From: Dokdonella_A sp040005635
GTDB taxonomy: Bacteria > Pseudomonadota > Gammaproteobacteria > Xanthomonadales > Rhodanobacteraceae
DNA length: 64,000 bases
Direction: 5' to 3'
NCBI GenBank assembly: GCA_040005635.1
Contig: JBDTYM010000007.1
Span: 1 to 64,000 of the forward strand
Shown: one piece after another, positions 40,310 to 48,826 of the stretch
Numbering within the stretch: the first letter of the stretch is position 1
Layout: each line of letters begins with the position of its first letter
The notes under the pieces: model-generated
The model's database searches: none
What the model was told of the DNA's origin: nothing
Seen by the model: the letters and a program-made list of their open reading frames with translations, nothing else
Program-made: the position numbers and the translations under genes

Positions 40310-40822
40310 TCAGTGCAAACCGACGCCGACACCCAACCCGAAGCTGACACGCGCGCGTTCGTTCGGAAAATTGACCGGCCACAGATGCAGCGCCTGGCGT
40401 TGCAGCAGCGGGTAGACGTAGTCGTGTGCATCGACGTTGCCGACGCGCGTGCCTTGCAGCTGGCCGCGCACGGTGAGGAAACGGCCTGGCGGAAAATCGA
40501 GCGGCTCGACATAGCCCGGCAGCACGACGATGAAACGTCCCTGCGTCGGCGCGCCCTGGTCGGGTCGCTGTGCAGCATCGGTCGGATACGCGATCACCTG
40601 CACTTCGGTGGTGTCCGCCAGATTGCGCGTGCCGAGGATCTTGCCGGCCCAGACTACGTCCATGCCGTGGTAGCGTTCCGGCGCGAGCGCGACATCGGCC
40701 GGCGGCGGCGCGGCCGCCGGTGCGTCCTTGAAGACCGGCGGCGAAACGCAAGCGCTCAGCACGCACAGCAGCGCTGCGAGTACGGCAGGGCGTAAACCGG
40801 AACGAAAGGGCAGGCGAGGCAT
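40310..40822 (-). CDS. slp: Slp-family outer-membrane lipoprotein
   Basis: 170 residues. The lipobox LSACVSPPVF follows a signal peptide (RPAVLAALLCVLSAC). The body has the Slp pattern GMDVVWAGKILGTRNLADTT, then VQVIAYPTDAAQ, ending LHLWPVNFPNERARVSFGLG. Slp is an outer-membrane lipoprotein induced in starvation. The start codon overlaps that of the divergent acetyltransferase (40821) by two bases. The ribosome-binding site is weak. Confidence 0.88.
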   Translation of the reverse strand: MPRLPFRSGLRPAVLAALLCVLSACVSPPVFKDAPAAAPPPADVALAPERYHGMDVVWAGKILGTRNLADTTEVQVIAYPTDAAQRPDQGAPTQGRFIVVLPGYVEPLDFPPGRFLTVRGQLQGTRVGNVDAHDYVYPLLQRQALHLWPVNFPNERARVSFGLGVGVGLH

Positions 40823-41270
40823 GAACGGACACCACGAGCGCAGCGAAGACGGGATCGTATTTTCCACCGATCGCACGCGCTTGGATATCGATTTGATCCA
40901 CGGCTTCCTCAGCCGTGATTCCTATTGGGTTGCGGGCATTCATCGTGAACTGGTCGAGCGCAGCATCGCGAACTCGTTGTGCTTCGGCGTGTACGCGGAC
41001 ACGCAGCAGCTCGGCTTTGCGCGCGTGGTCACCGACGGCGTCGGTTTTGCATACCTCGCGGACGTCTTCGTCGCCGCTGCCGCGCGTGGGCAGGGTCTCG
41101 GCAAGCGGCTCGTCGCGTTCGTGCTGGCGCACCCGGAACTGCAGCGCATCCGCCGCTTCATGCTCGCAACACGCGATGCGCATGACCTCTATGCGCAGTA
41201 CGGCTTCACCCCGCTGACGCACCCCGAGCGCTTCATGGAGCGATACGATGCGGATGCACTGTCGCGCTGA
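40821..41270 (+). CDS. GNAT acetyltransferase
   Basis: 149 residues from the ATG at 40821 (GAGGC directly upstream). A GNAT fold with acetyl-CoA motif VFVAAAARGQGLGKRLVAFV and a C-terminal ATRDAHDLYAQYGFTPLTHP. Relatives of this small type acetylate amines or amino acids. Its start codon shares bases CATG with that of the divergent slp gene, so no promoter can lie between them; the promoter is probably inside slp. Substrate unknown. Confidence 0.88.
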   Translation: MNGHHERSEDGIVFSTDRTRLDIDLIHGFLSRDSYWVAGIHRELVERSIANSLCFGVYADTQQLGFARVVTDGVGFAYLADVFVAAAARGQGLGKRLVAFVLAHPELQRIRRFMLATRDAHDLYAQYGFTPLTHPERFMERYDADALSR

Positions 41271-41411
41271 ACGGCAGTCGCAGCCACCGAGAGCGGCCGC
41301 GGCGCTGATATTGAAAGGGGCGCGTAAGCTTTCACGGGTAGCGTCTGCGCCGATACGCGCTGCCGGCTGCGTCGAACCGGCTCGGACGATTTTTCACGCA
41401 AGGGGCAAGTC

Positions 41412-41672
41412 ATGGGCTTGATCTGGACCATCCTGATCGGATTCATCGTGGGCGTGCTGGCGAAGTTCTTCACCCATGGACCGGGGCCGCAAGGCTTCTT
41501 CTTGACCGCAGCGCTCGGTATCGCCGGTTCGATCATCGCCACCTACGTCGGCCGCGCGTTGCACTGGTATGCGGAAGGCCAGTCGGCCGGTTTCGTCGGC
41601 GCCTTCGTCGGTGCCTTGATCCTGCTCTTCATCTATCACATGGTCATCAAGAGTCGCGGTCCGACGGCGTAG
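41412..41672 (+). CDS. GlsB/YeaQ/YmgE family stress-response membrane protein
   Basis: 86 residues with three membrane segments (GLIWTILIGFIVGVLAKFF, GFFLTAALGIAGSIIATYVG, FVGAFVGALILLFIYHMV) and the family hallmark LAKFFTHGPGPQGFFLTAAL plus ALGIAGSIIATYVGRAL. These small proteins are made under general stress in many bacteria. AAGGGG lies upstream of the ATG. A gene for a DUF937/YidB-like protein follows. Confidence 0.92.
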   Translation: MGLIWTILIGFIVGVLAKFFTHGPGPQGFFLTAALGIAGSIIATYVGRALHWYAEGQSAGFVGAFVGALILLFIYHMVIKSRGPTA

Positions 41673-41828
41673 AGTCACGCAGCCGAACCGACGCGGGTCA
41701 GTTCCCGGCGCCATCCCGACGCAGGCCAGTACGCGTCGATGTCGAGCATGGCGTACGGTGCAGGCCGGATCGACCCGTCGGGACTGACCATCAATTTGCA
41801 GCGTGACGCATCATTGGGAGAACACGAC

Positions 41829-42323
41829 ATGGCACTGCTCAACGACATCTTGAACCGCTATCTCGGCGGTACAGCCGCCACCGCAACGACCGCCGACGAC
41901 TTCAGCCACGTCGCGCAGAACGTGCCACCCGACGTACTGAGCAAGGGCATCGGTGCGGCGTTTGGGTCAAGCGCAACGCCGGACGTCGGCCAGATGGTCG
42001 CGCAGATGTTCGAGAATGCGACGCCCGAGCAGCGCGCCGCGTTGCTCAATCACCTGGCCGGCGCGCTCGGTCCGAATGCCGGAAGCATACTCGGCGGACT
42101 GTTGGGCCAGGGCAGCGCGGCCACCGGTGTCACGCCGGGGCAGGCGGCGCAGGTCGACCCGCAGCAGGTGCAGGACGCCGTCACGCGCGCGCAACAGCAC
42201 AATCCAAGCATCGTCGACGGTCTCAGCGATTTCTACGCGCAGCACTCGGGGCTGGTGAAGACGCTCGGCGGCGCAGCGCTGACGATTGCGTTGGCGAAGA
42301 TTTCGCAGCATATGAAAGGCTGA
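41829..42323 (+). CDS. YidB/DUF937-like protein
   Basis: 164 residues from the ATG at 41829 (GGAGAA upstream). Low-complexity, Ala/Gln/Gly-rich, with PDVGQMVAQMFENATPEQRA and LNHLAGALGPNAGSILGGLL. The pattern resembles YidB/DUF937 proteins and stress-induced small proteins. The C-terminal part (LVKTLGGAALTIALAKISQH) is a membrane-like helix. No enzymatic function is known. Confidence 0.62.
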   Translation: MALLNDILNRYLGGTAATATTADDFSHVAQNVPPDVLSKGIGAAFGSSATPDVGQMVAQMFENATPEQRAALLNHLAGALGPNAGSILGGLLGQGSAATGVTPGQAAQVDPQQVQDAVTRAQQHNPSIVDGLSDFYAQHSGLVKTLGGAALTIALAKISQHMKG

Positions 42324-42379
42324 GGCTGCGTCATCGCTTCTTCGCAGCGCGCAGTTTGCCGGGCAGCGACAGCAGTATT

Positions 42380-42412
42380 CCCTCTCCCCCAAGCTGGGCA
42401 TGGAGGAGAGGG
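42380..42412. terminator. REP-like palindrome between convergent genes (bidirectional terminator)
   Basis: CCCTCTCC and GGAGAGGG make an eight-pair stem between the convergent genes ending at 42323 and 42430. No T-run follows. It belongs to the same palindrome class as the copy inside mfd (18735-18762). Confidence 0.55.
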
Positions 42413-42429
42413 AGTCCGCCGGCACGTGT

Positions 42430-44208
42430 CTACAACGTCGGCGAATCGTCCTGCAGCATTGCGTGGCGCACGATCTTGATCGGCGCGAAACCCTGCCGCA
42501 TGAAGCTGTCGTGGAATTGCAGTAGCGAGAAGGCGTTGCCTTGCTTGGCTTCGACGTCGGCGCGCAGCTTGAGGATTTCGAGCTTGCCGAGCGTGTAGTA
42601 CAGATACGTCGGATCCGAGGTGCCGCGCTTGGTTTCGACGACGCCGACCTCGCGCGACTGATAGCCTTCCTTGACGAAGAAGTCGACTGCCTGATCGATA
42701 TTGATCTGGCCGCTGTGCAACTTGATGCCGACGTAGAAGCGCGCATTGCGCAGCAGCGCATCCTGCAACTGGCCGAGCTTCAACAATTTCTGCTGGCGCG
42801 GGTCGTTCGGGAATACCGCCTGCGCGAGCCCGGCGTCGAGCATCATCTGCTCGCAGTAATGCGCCCAGCCTTCGACATTCGTATTGGCGCTGAGCAGCTT
42901 GCGCACGCGATCGTGCACGTCGTGCATCCACAGCGACTGCACGTAGTGGCCCGGGTACGCCTCGTGCACGGCGACATTGCTGATGACCGGATAGTTGAAC
43001 TGCGCCATGAATTCGGCGATCTTCGACGCGTTCCAGGTCGGATCAGGCAGCGTCACGTTGAAGTAGGCTTCGGTCGCTGACACCTCGTACGGCCCCGGTG
43101 AATCCATCGACGCAAAGGTCGTCGCGCGCATGAACGGCGGCGTTTCCTCGAGGATCGGTCGCACGGTCGACGGAATCGTGATGATCTGTTTGTCGCCGAT
43201 GAACCGGATCAAGCCGTCGAAGGTCGCGCGGAAACTGTCGAGCAGCCTGGCCCGATCGGGATGATCGGCGGCGAGATCGGCCAACACCTGCGCCGGTGTC
43301 TTGTCGGGCTCGAGTTCCTTGGCGACGCGCGCGAATTCGGCCTGGTTGCGATGCAGATCGGCCAGATCGATCTCGATCAGGCGGTCGAGCGGCGTATCGA
43401 CCATTTCGTCGAATGCGAGCTTCTTGCGATAAGTTTCCGCGCCGAGGCGGAAGTCGCCTTTAGAGCGCGGCAGCACGTCGGTCTTGAGCCATGCCTCGTA
43501 GTCGTCCAGCGCCCTGATCACCGTCGCGTTCGACGCGGCGAAACGTTTCTGCAGGTCCGCATCGGCGACGTCCTTGAAGGCAGCCGTCACGTCGTTGCGG
43601 AAGAACGCGATCAGCCCGGGCAACTGCTCGATCGCGATCTCGGTATAGATCTTCGGCGGATTCTTCAAATTCCTGCGCGCCGCCTGAAGGGCGGCCGGCA
43701 TCGCGTGTTCGCGCTCGATCAGCGCGGCGAGGCGCTGCGGCGCAGGCGCGAATTTGCGTTCCATCAGCACGAACGCGCTGTTCGTGATGCCGCTCGAGTA
43801 GGTATCCGGGTTCTTTTCCCAGGGACGGATCGTCTGCAGGCTCAGCAGGCTGCTGCGGATCGTATTCAGCAGCTGCTCGCGATCGCCGCGCACCTGTTCG
43901 CCAAGCGCTCCCGCATTCGTCGCGGCGACGCGCTGCTCGAAAGACTGCAGCGCCGCGACCTGACGATCCATGCCGGCACGACTGTAGTCCTCGAGCTTGC
44001 CGTCATAGGCATGCACGCCGACGCTGGTCGCGGACGTGGGACTCAGCGGGAAATACAGCGTGTCGAAGAATTCGTCGGCGAGTTTCATGAAATCCGCATC
44101 CGCAGCCGCCGTGTTGGTGGCAGGCGTGGACGTCTCGCCGGCAACGGCGGCGATGGTCGGAACAAAGCACACGATGCAACAGGCAAGGCTCAGGCGCAGC
44201 AGCCGCAT
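42430..44208 (-). CDS. DUF885 family protein, putative secreted metalloprotease-like
   Basis: 592 residues with a signal peptide (MRLLRLSLACCIVCFVPTIA, cleavage near AVAGE). A DUF885 protein with the motif NVAVHEAYPGHYVQSL, which contains a zinc-binding HExxGH-like core, followed by WAHYCEQMMLDAG. Lengths near 590-600 and the ending motifs fit the family. A peptidase or carboxypeptidase function is suggested by the motif but not proven. It is likely periplasmic. Confidence 0.88.
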   Translation of the reverse strand: MRLLRLSLACCIVCFVPTIAAVAGETSTPATNTAAADADFMKLADEFFDTLYFPLSPTSATSVGVHAYDGKLEDYSRAGMDRQVAALQSFEQRVAATNAGALGEQVRGDREQLLNTIRSSLLSLQTIRPWEKNPDTYSSGITNSAFVLMERKFAPAPQRLAALIEREHAMPAALQAARRNLKNPPKIYTEIAIEQLPGLIAFFRNDVTAAFKDVADADLQKRFAASNATVIRALDDYEAWLKTDVLPRSKGDFRLGAETYRKKLAFDEMVDTPLDRLIEIDLADLHRNQAEFARVAKELEPDKTPAQVLADLAADHPDRARLLDSFRATFDGLIRFIGDKQIITIPSTVRPILEETPPFMRATTFASMDSPGPYEVSATEAYFNVTLPDPTWNASKIAEFMAQFNYPVISNVAVHEAYPGHYVQSLWMHDVHDRVRKLLSANTNVEGWAHYCEQMMLDAGLAQAVFPNDPRQQKLLKLGQLQDALLRNARFYVGIKLHSGQINIDQAVDFFVKEGYQSREVGVVETKRGTSDPTYLYYTLGKLEILKLRADVEAKQGNAFSLLQFHDSFMRQGFAPIKIVRHAMLQDDSPTL

Positions 44209-44240
44209 GGATACGTCTCCGGGGATTCGAACGGGTCGGG

Positions 44241-45452
44241 TCAGCGGGAAGCGGTTTTGGACGCAAGTTTAGCGTCGGCGGCATCCGGCGCGCCCTTCAG
44301 CAGTAGCGACAGCACCGGAGGTGTCACGATCGAGGTCAGCAGCGACATCGCGACGATGACGGCGTAAATCTCGTTCGAGAACACACCAGCGGCAAGGCCG
44401 AGACTCGCGATGACGACGCCGACCTCGCCGCGCGGCACCATGCCGACGCCGACAATGAGCGCACCGCGGCGACCGAGCGAGAGCGCACCAAGGAAGCCGC
44501 CGGCAAGTTTCGAGACAATTGCGATGACGGTGACGACCAGCAGCATCCACAACGCCGTACCGCTGGCGAATACGGCAAGGTCGATCTTCGCGCCGGTGAT
44601 CACGAAGAAGAACGGCGTCAGCAACGCGAGCAGAGGCTGGGTCTGGTGTTCGAGTTCCTCGCGCTGGTGCATTTCCGACGCGATCATGCCGGCGAGGAAC
44701 GCGCCGATGATCGCGGCGAGGCCGAACTGCGTCGACAGATAGGCGAGACCGAGACAGATCGCCAGGGCAATGGTCAGCGGCGACAGCGGATTGATCGGCC
44801 GGTCGAGCCAGCCTGCGCGCCGGCGCATGACCTCGGTGCCGACCCATCCGATGATCGCGACGAAGCCGACCGCCTGCGCCAGCACCATCAGCAGGCCGGC
44901 GACGTTGATGCCTTCGCCGCCCTGCAGCGATGTGACGACGCCGAGCAGCAGCATCGCGAGGATATCGTCGATCACGGCGGCGCCGAGGATCACGCGGCTC
45001 TCGATCCGCGTCAGCACGCCAAGTTCCTGCAGCACGCGCGCGGTGATGCCGGCCGAGGTCGCCACGAACGCGGCGGCGACGAACAGCGACTTGGTCCATT
45101 CGAAGCCGCTGCCATGCGCCCACAGCGTGCCGAGCGCGAACGGCACAACGACACCGAGCACGCCGACCAGGAACGCGCTGCGACCGACTTTCTTCAAGTC
45201 ATCCAGACGCGTCTCCAGGCCGACCGCGAACAGCAGCAGCACGACGCCGATTTCGGCGAGCACGTCGAGCGGTGTTCCGGCAGCTATCTGCTCCGCCGAG
45301 ATGAAGCCGAGTGCGGACGGCCCGATCACGCAACCGGCGACGATTTCGCCGACCACGCCAGGAAGCTTCAGGCGCTGCGCGATCTCGGCTCCGATCTGCG
45401 CCGCGACGAAGATCGCGAACAGGGCAAGCAGAATGTCGGCGCCGTGGTGCAT
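44241..45452 (-). CDS. Cation:proton antiporter of the CPA2/KefB type
   Basis: 403 residues, about eleven membrane segments. Family features: LKLPGVVGEIVAGCVIGPSA, GVVLLLFAVGLETRLDDLKK (TM with Glu) and VIDDILAMLLLGVVTS with conserved Asp residues, then RGEVGVVIASLGLAAGVFSN. It lacks the C-terminal TrkA/RCK domain of KefB and KefC, so it would not be controlled by glutathione adducts. It is likely an Na+/H+ or K+/H+ exchanger. Confidence 0.9.
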   Translation of the reverse strand: MHHGADILLALFAIFVAAQIGAEIAQRLKLPGVVGEIVAGCVIGPSALGFISAEQIAAGTPLDVLAEIGVVLLLFAVGLETRLDDLKKVGRSAFLVGVLGVVVPFALGTLWAHGSGFEWTKSLFVAAAFVATSAGITARVLQELGVLTRIESRVILGAAVIDDILAMLLLGVVTSLQGGEGINVAGLLMVLAQAVGFVAIIGWVGTEVMRRRAGWLDRPINPLSPLTIALAICLGLAYLSTQFGLAAIIGAFLAGMIASEMHQREELEHQTQPLLALLTPFFFVITGAKIDLAVFASGTALWMLLVVTVIAIVSKLAGGFLGALSLGRRGALIVGVGMVPRGEVGVVIASLGLAAGVFSNEIYAVIVAMSLLTSIVTPPVLSLLLKGAPDAADAKLASKTASR

Positions 45453-45673
45453 GGCTTTCTCCTCGCTCGCTCAGGGAGCATCGTTTTCATTCCCTCCCGG
45501 GTTGGGTGGGGATGGTGTCCACCGCGTCGGCGAACGTCTGCCACCTGCAAAAATCCGTAACGATGTGGCTGTCGTCGACGACGCCAACCGCAACGCGGTT
45601 GCGTTTTCACGCATGCGCGTCGATCCTACACGAACGACACGGCCGGCAATGACCGGCTGGGAGGGGAGGCGGC

Positions 45674-47152
45674 ATGTTCGATGCGGAGGGCGGCACGCGC
45701 GAGGCCATGTCCAAGGTCGACACGGCCTGGCTGCGCATGGAGCGGCCAACCAACCGCATGATGATCACCGGCGTGCTGATGTTCGCCGGGCCGCTCGATC
45801 CTCTTGCGATCAAGGCGCTGCTCGCCGAACGCTTCCTCGCGTTCCGCCGCTTCCGCCAGAAAGCCGTGATGGGCGCGAACAGCGCGTTCTGGGAAACCGA
45901 TCAGGACTTCGACATCGACTGGCATGTGCGCATCGCGCGCTTGCCGGGTGCGGCGGACAAGGCGCAGCTCGAAGCCTTCGTCAGCGAACTCGCCTCGTCG
46001 CCGCTCGACATGTCCAAACCGCTTTGGCAATTCAACGTCATCGAAGACTACACAGCGCCTGACGGAAAACGCGGCGGCGTGCTCGTCGCGCGCATCCATC
46101 ATTGCTACGCGGATGGCCTCGCGCTCGTGCAGGTATTGCTCTCGCTCACCGACACCGCGCAACAACCCGAAGCGCGCGCAGAACTCGCGAAAACATGGCT
46201 CCAGCGCGACCGCGGCAACGTGCTCGATCGTCTGCTCGAACCGACGCAGGACGGCTTCAAGAAGCTGATTGCCGTCGGCGAGAAGGCCGTCGCCAAAGTC
46301 GCGCAAATGATTGCCGACCCCGCCGTTGCCGCGAACTTCGCGCACGAAGGCAGCGAGATCACGCGCGAACTCGGCATCGCGCTCACGTTGCCCGATGACC
46401 CGATCACCGCACTCAAGGGACCGCTCGGCGTGACCAAGCGCGTCGCCTGGGCCGAACCGCTGCCGCTGGAAGAAGTGAAGACGCTCGGCAAGGCGCTCGG
46501 CTGCACCGTCAACGACGTGTTGCTCGCCTGCGCCGCCGGCGCGATCCGCGGCTACCTGCGCGACCTCGGCGACGACGTCGACGGCCTCACCATCCGCGCA
46601 ACGGTGCCGGTCAACCTGCGCCCACTCGAACACGCAAAGAAACTCGGCAACCACTTCGGCCTCGTCTTCCTCGACCTGCCGATCGGCGAGCCGAACCCGC
46701 TGCGCCGCCTCGAACGCGTCGCCGCCTGCATGCGCGAACTCAAGGGTCGCCGCCAGGCTGTCGTCGCCTTCGGCTTGCTCGCCGCGCTCGGCATGGGTCC
46801 AGCCGTGCTGCAGCAGCCGGCACTCGAACTGTTCAGCCGCAAGGCAAGCGCAGTCGCGACCAACGTACCCGGCCCGCAGCAGCCGCTGTTCATGGCCGGC
46901 ATCGAAGTGCGCGAACTGATGTTCTGGGTCCCGCAGACCGGGTCGATCGGCCTCGGCCTCTCGATCCTCAGCTACAACGGCCGCGTCCACTTCGGCGTGG
47001 TCGGCGACAGCAAGCGCGTGCGCAACCCCGACGCCATCGTGCAGCGCTTCGGCAGCGAGTTCGAGAAGCTGCTGCTGATCGCGCTGATGGAGGATTGGGA
47101 CGAGGAGATTGGAGCGGGAGATGCGGCGGCGACGTTGGCGAGGTTTGTGTGA
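45674..47152 (+). CDS. Wax-ester synthase/diacylglycerol acyltransferase family protein (WS/DGAT)
   Basis: 492 residues from the ATG at 45674 with GGAGG upstream; a second ATG 36 bases on (MSKVDTAWLRMERPTNRMMI) is also possible. The catalytic motif HHCYADG (first His at residue 142) of the WS/DGAT family is present, as are NDVLLACAAGAIRGYLRDL and the ending motifs (ATNVPGPQQPLFMAGIEVRE; GLGLSILSYNGRVHFGVVGD). Such enzymes make wax esters or triacylglycerol from acyl-CoA. It lies alone at the edge of the cassette-like region. Confidence 0.93.
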   Translation: MFDAEGGTREAMSKVDTAWLRMERPTNRMMITGVLMFAGPLDPLAIKALLAERFLAFRRFRQKAVMGANSAFWETDQDFDIDWHVRIARLPGAADKAQLEAFVSELASSPLDMSKPLWQFNVIEDYTAPDGKRGGVLVARIHHCYADGLALVQVLLSLTDTAQQPEARAELAKTWLQRDRGNVLDRLLEPTQDGFKKLIAVGEKAVAKVAQMIADPAVAANFAHEGSEITRELGIALTLPDDPITALKGPLGVTKRVAWAEPLPLEEVKTLGKALGCTVNDVLLACAAGAIRGYLRDLGDDVDGLTIRATVPVNLRPLEHAKKLGNHFGLVFLDLPIGEPNPLRRLERVAACMRELKGRRQAVVAFGLLAALGMGPAVLQQPALELFSRKASAVATNVPGPQQPLFMAGIEVRELMFWVPQTGSIGLGLSILSYNGRVHFGVVGDSKRVRNPDAIVQRFGSEFEKLLLIALMEDWDEEIGAGDAAATLARFV

Positions 47153-47335
47153 TGGCATGCGGGGTCGGCGTCAATGTAGAAGACCTGGGCCTGGAGGATT
47201 GCACGGCTGGATCTACGCGACGAATCGCTGCGTATGGGGATTTTCCGCTGTGCGATGATTCGGAGGCGGTTTTAGGTTTCGGCATAGGCTTCACCTCACA
47301 ATCGAATAGTAGTTTGCCACTCTTCAGGCATTGTC

Positions 47336-48055
47336 GTGACCACTAAAAGCGAAATACTTGCCGAGATTCGCCGTATTTCTAGCGCCAATTCTGGTTCGCT
47401 TAGCCTCAAGAAATTCCCAGAGCTTTCACGGATTCCGGAGCGCCAAGTACGCGGCCGCTACTGGGCTACATGGAATGAGGCTCTTGCAGAGGCAGGCGAT
47501 GGCATCAACGCCTTTTCCACGCCGAAGAGCAATGAAATCGCTGTTGTCACTGCCCTCGCACAGCTCATTGAAGTACTTGGCACTTGGCCCGTGGAGACAC
47601 AACTGACGGTAGAGCACCACGAGAACCCATCCTTTCCAAGCGTTCATGTCATTCGCGGCCTGGATAAGGAGACGTTCTTGCCAGCCAAAGTCCTTGCCTT
47701 CTGCGTTGAGAGCAACACCCTCCTAATAGCCGAAGAGATTGTACGCCTCAAGGTTGAGGTCGAATCGCCTGAGGAAAGCCAAGGCCAAGGTAGGGTGGCA
47801 GGCTACGTTTACATGATGCGCAGTGGAAAGCGGCACAAAATTGGCAAATCAAACTCATTGTCGCGCCGTTACCGCGAGGTTCGCCAGGACCTTCCAAATG
47901 AGACGATTCTTGTGCATACAATTCCAACTGATGAACCAAGCGGCATTGAGGCGTTCTGGCATCGCCGGTTTGCTGATAAGCGAGTTCGAGATACAGCGTT
48001 TTTCAGCCTAGATACATCTGATATTGTCGCATTTAAGCGCCACAAATACCAGTAG
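47336..48055 (+). CDS. GIY-YIG (T5orf172-type) nuclease family protein with homing-endonuclease-associated repeat
   Basis: 239 residues from a GTG at 47336. The N-terminal part (ILAEIRRISSANSGSLSLKK, then RYWATWNEALAEAGDGINAF) is the repeat associated with homing endonucleases; the C-terminal part has GYVYMMRSGKRHKIGKSN, an Arg in LSRRYREVRQ and the Glu in PSGIEAFWHRRF, as in GIY-YIG nucleases of the T5orf172/MUG113 type. The protein could cut or bind DNA. Base composition is lower in GC than its neighbours. An attC-like site begins four bases after its stop. Confidence 0.85.
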   Translation: MTTKSEILAEIRRISSANSGSLSLKKFPELSRIPERQVRGRYWATWNEALAEAGDGINAFSTPKSNEIAVVTALAQLIEVLGTWPVETQLTVEHHENPSFPSVHVIRGLDKETFLPAKVLAFCVESNTLLIAEEIVRLKVEVESPEESQGQGRVAGYVYMMRSGKRHKIGKSNSLSRRYREVRQDLPNETILVHTIPTDEPSGIEAFWHRRFADKRVRDTAFFSLDTSDIVAFKRHKYQ

Positions 48056-48058
48056 GCT

Positions 48059-48117
48059 GTCTAACGATTCATTCAAGCCGAGGTCGCATCGCGGCTTGGC
48101 TCAATTCAGGCGATAGA
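48059..48117 (+). other. attC-like recombination site 1
   Basis: Begins GTCTAACGATTCATTCAAGC and ends GCTCAATTCAGGCGATAGAG, with CAAGCCG (48073-48079) pairing to CGGCTTG (48092-48098). This is the layout of integron attC (59-base element) sites: R'' with TAAC, left inner stem, and right end GCG-x-TAG. The right end has GATAG where GTTAG is usual. Confidence 0.75.
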
Positions 48118-48127
48118 GAATTTTCAT

Positions 48128-48517
48128 ATGCGTGACGACGGTAATCCGCTGAAGAAATATGCGAAGTACGGCTTGCTCGGAGGCCTTGCGATTGGTTTAT
48201 TGCTCGGCCTGTTGGTCGATGGCCCGCACTTCCACTCCTGGGCTGCAGGCGACCTAACCGCAGTCCTTGCCGGCAGCATTGCGCTATGCGCATTCATCGG
48301 GTACATGGCCTCTCCAATAGTCGTGGGTTCGTTGGCGCGAGGCACAAGTCCAGGCGTTGGTAGCCCGAATGGCGCGATCGGTCCTTTGGGCCACCACGAT
48401 CTTGACTCCAATTCTCTGCGGGAGGGTCACAACGACCTTGAAACAAGTTCGCTGCCGGATAGTCACCACGTCAGTCATGACTATAGCGGCCATGGAGATC
48501 ATGGCGGCACGCTCTAA
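48128..48517 (+). CDS. Small membrane protein with His-rich C-terminus (cassette-borne)
   Basis: 129 residues. Two membrane segments (YGLLGGLAIGLLLGLLVDGP; LAGSIALCAFIGYMASPIVV) are followed by a hydrophilic tail with clustered histidines and aspartates (HHVSHDYSGHGDHGGTL), which could bind metal ions. It lies between two attC-like sites and its stop is part of the second. No family recognised. Confidence 0.65.
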   Translation: MRDDGNPLKKYAKYGLLGGLAIGLLLGLLVDGPHFHSWAAGDLTAVLAGSIALCAFIGYMASPIVVGSLARGTSPGVGSPNGAIGPLGHHDLDSNSLREGHNDLETSSLPDSHHVSHDYSGHGDHGGTL

Positions 48518-48760
48518 CTATTCGGTCAAGTGAGCCGCTGAGACAGGCAGCGTTAACGCAATGCTGAATAAGTCTCCCACTGACGTCATTCCCGCGAAAG
48601 CGGGAATCCAATTTGCTTTTGTTTCAAGAGGCCAAGGTCAAGATGGATGACCGGCCATTCGGCCGTTGATAACCCCGCTTTCGCGGGAATGACGACTTAT
48701 TCAGCGTTGCCTTAACCGGGAACTCACTGTAGCAGCGGCTGCTTACATCAAGCGTTAGGC
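48512..48760 (+). other. attC-like site 2, split by an inserted inverted-repeat element
   Basis: The left part starts CTCTAACTATTCGGTCAAGT and runs to GACAGGCAGCG; the right part, TGTAGCAGCGGCTGCTTACA then CAAGCGTTAGGC (48738-48760), completes an attC (left AGCCGCTG pairs with right CAGCGGCT). Between them, flanked by TTAA at both sides, lies the element at 48557-48711. Confidence 0.7.
48557..48711. mobile_element. MITE-like element with terminal inverted repeats
   Basis: About 155 bases without coding capacity, with ends CGCAATGCTGAATAAG and the complement of GGCAACGCTGAATAAG, inner stems GTCATTCCCGCGAAAGCGGG and its counterpart at 48673-48692, and TTAA at both flanks (48553-48556 and 48712-48715). 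The sequence TCATTCCCGCGAAAGCGGGA is widespread in proteobacterial intergenic repeats. The TTAA flank could be a target duplication. It is non-autonomous; no matching transposase is in the window. Confidence 0.78.
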
Positions 48761-48826
48761 GCCGCGTAGAATATCTTGCAATCCTAGAACCGATACTGCT
48801 GGCTAATCACGACACGGGTACATCAC

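Noticed and set aside
45491..45520. CCCTCCCGGGTTGGGTGGGG stretch, similar to the REP-like palindromes
   Set aside because: The stem has a central mismatch and it lies between divergent starts, so neither terminator nor REP status is supported.
45626..47158. Minus-strand frame of 510 residues opposite the WS/DGAT gene
   Set aside because: The plus-strand gene has the HHxxxDG motif and a ribosome-binding site; the minus frame is Arg/Glu/His-rich antisense.
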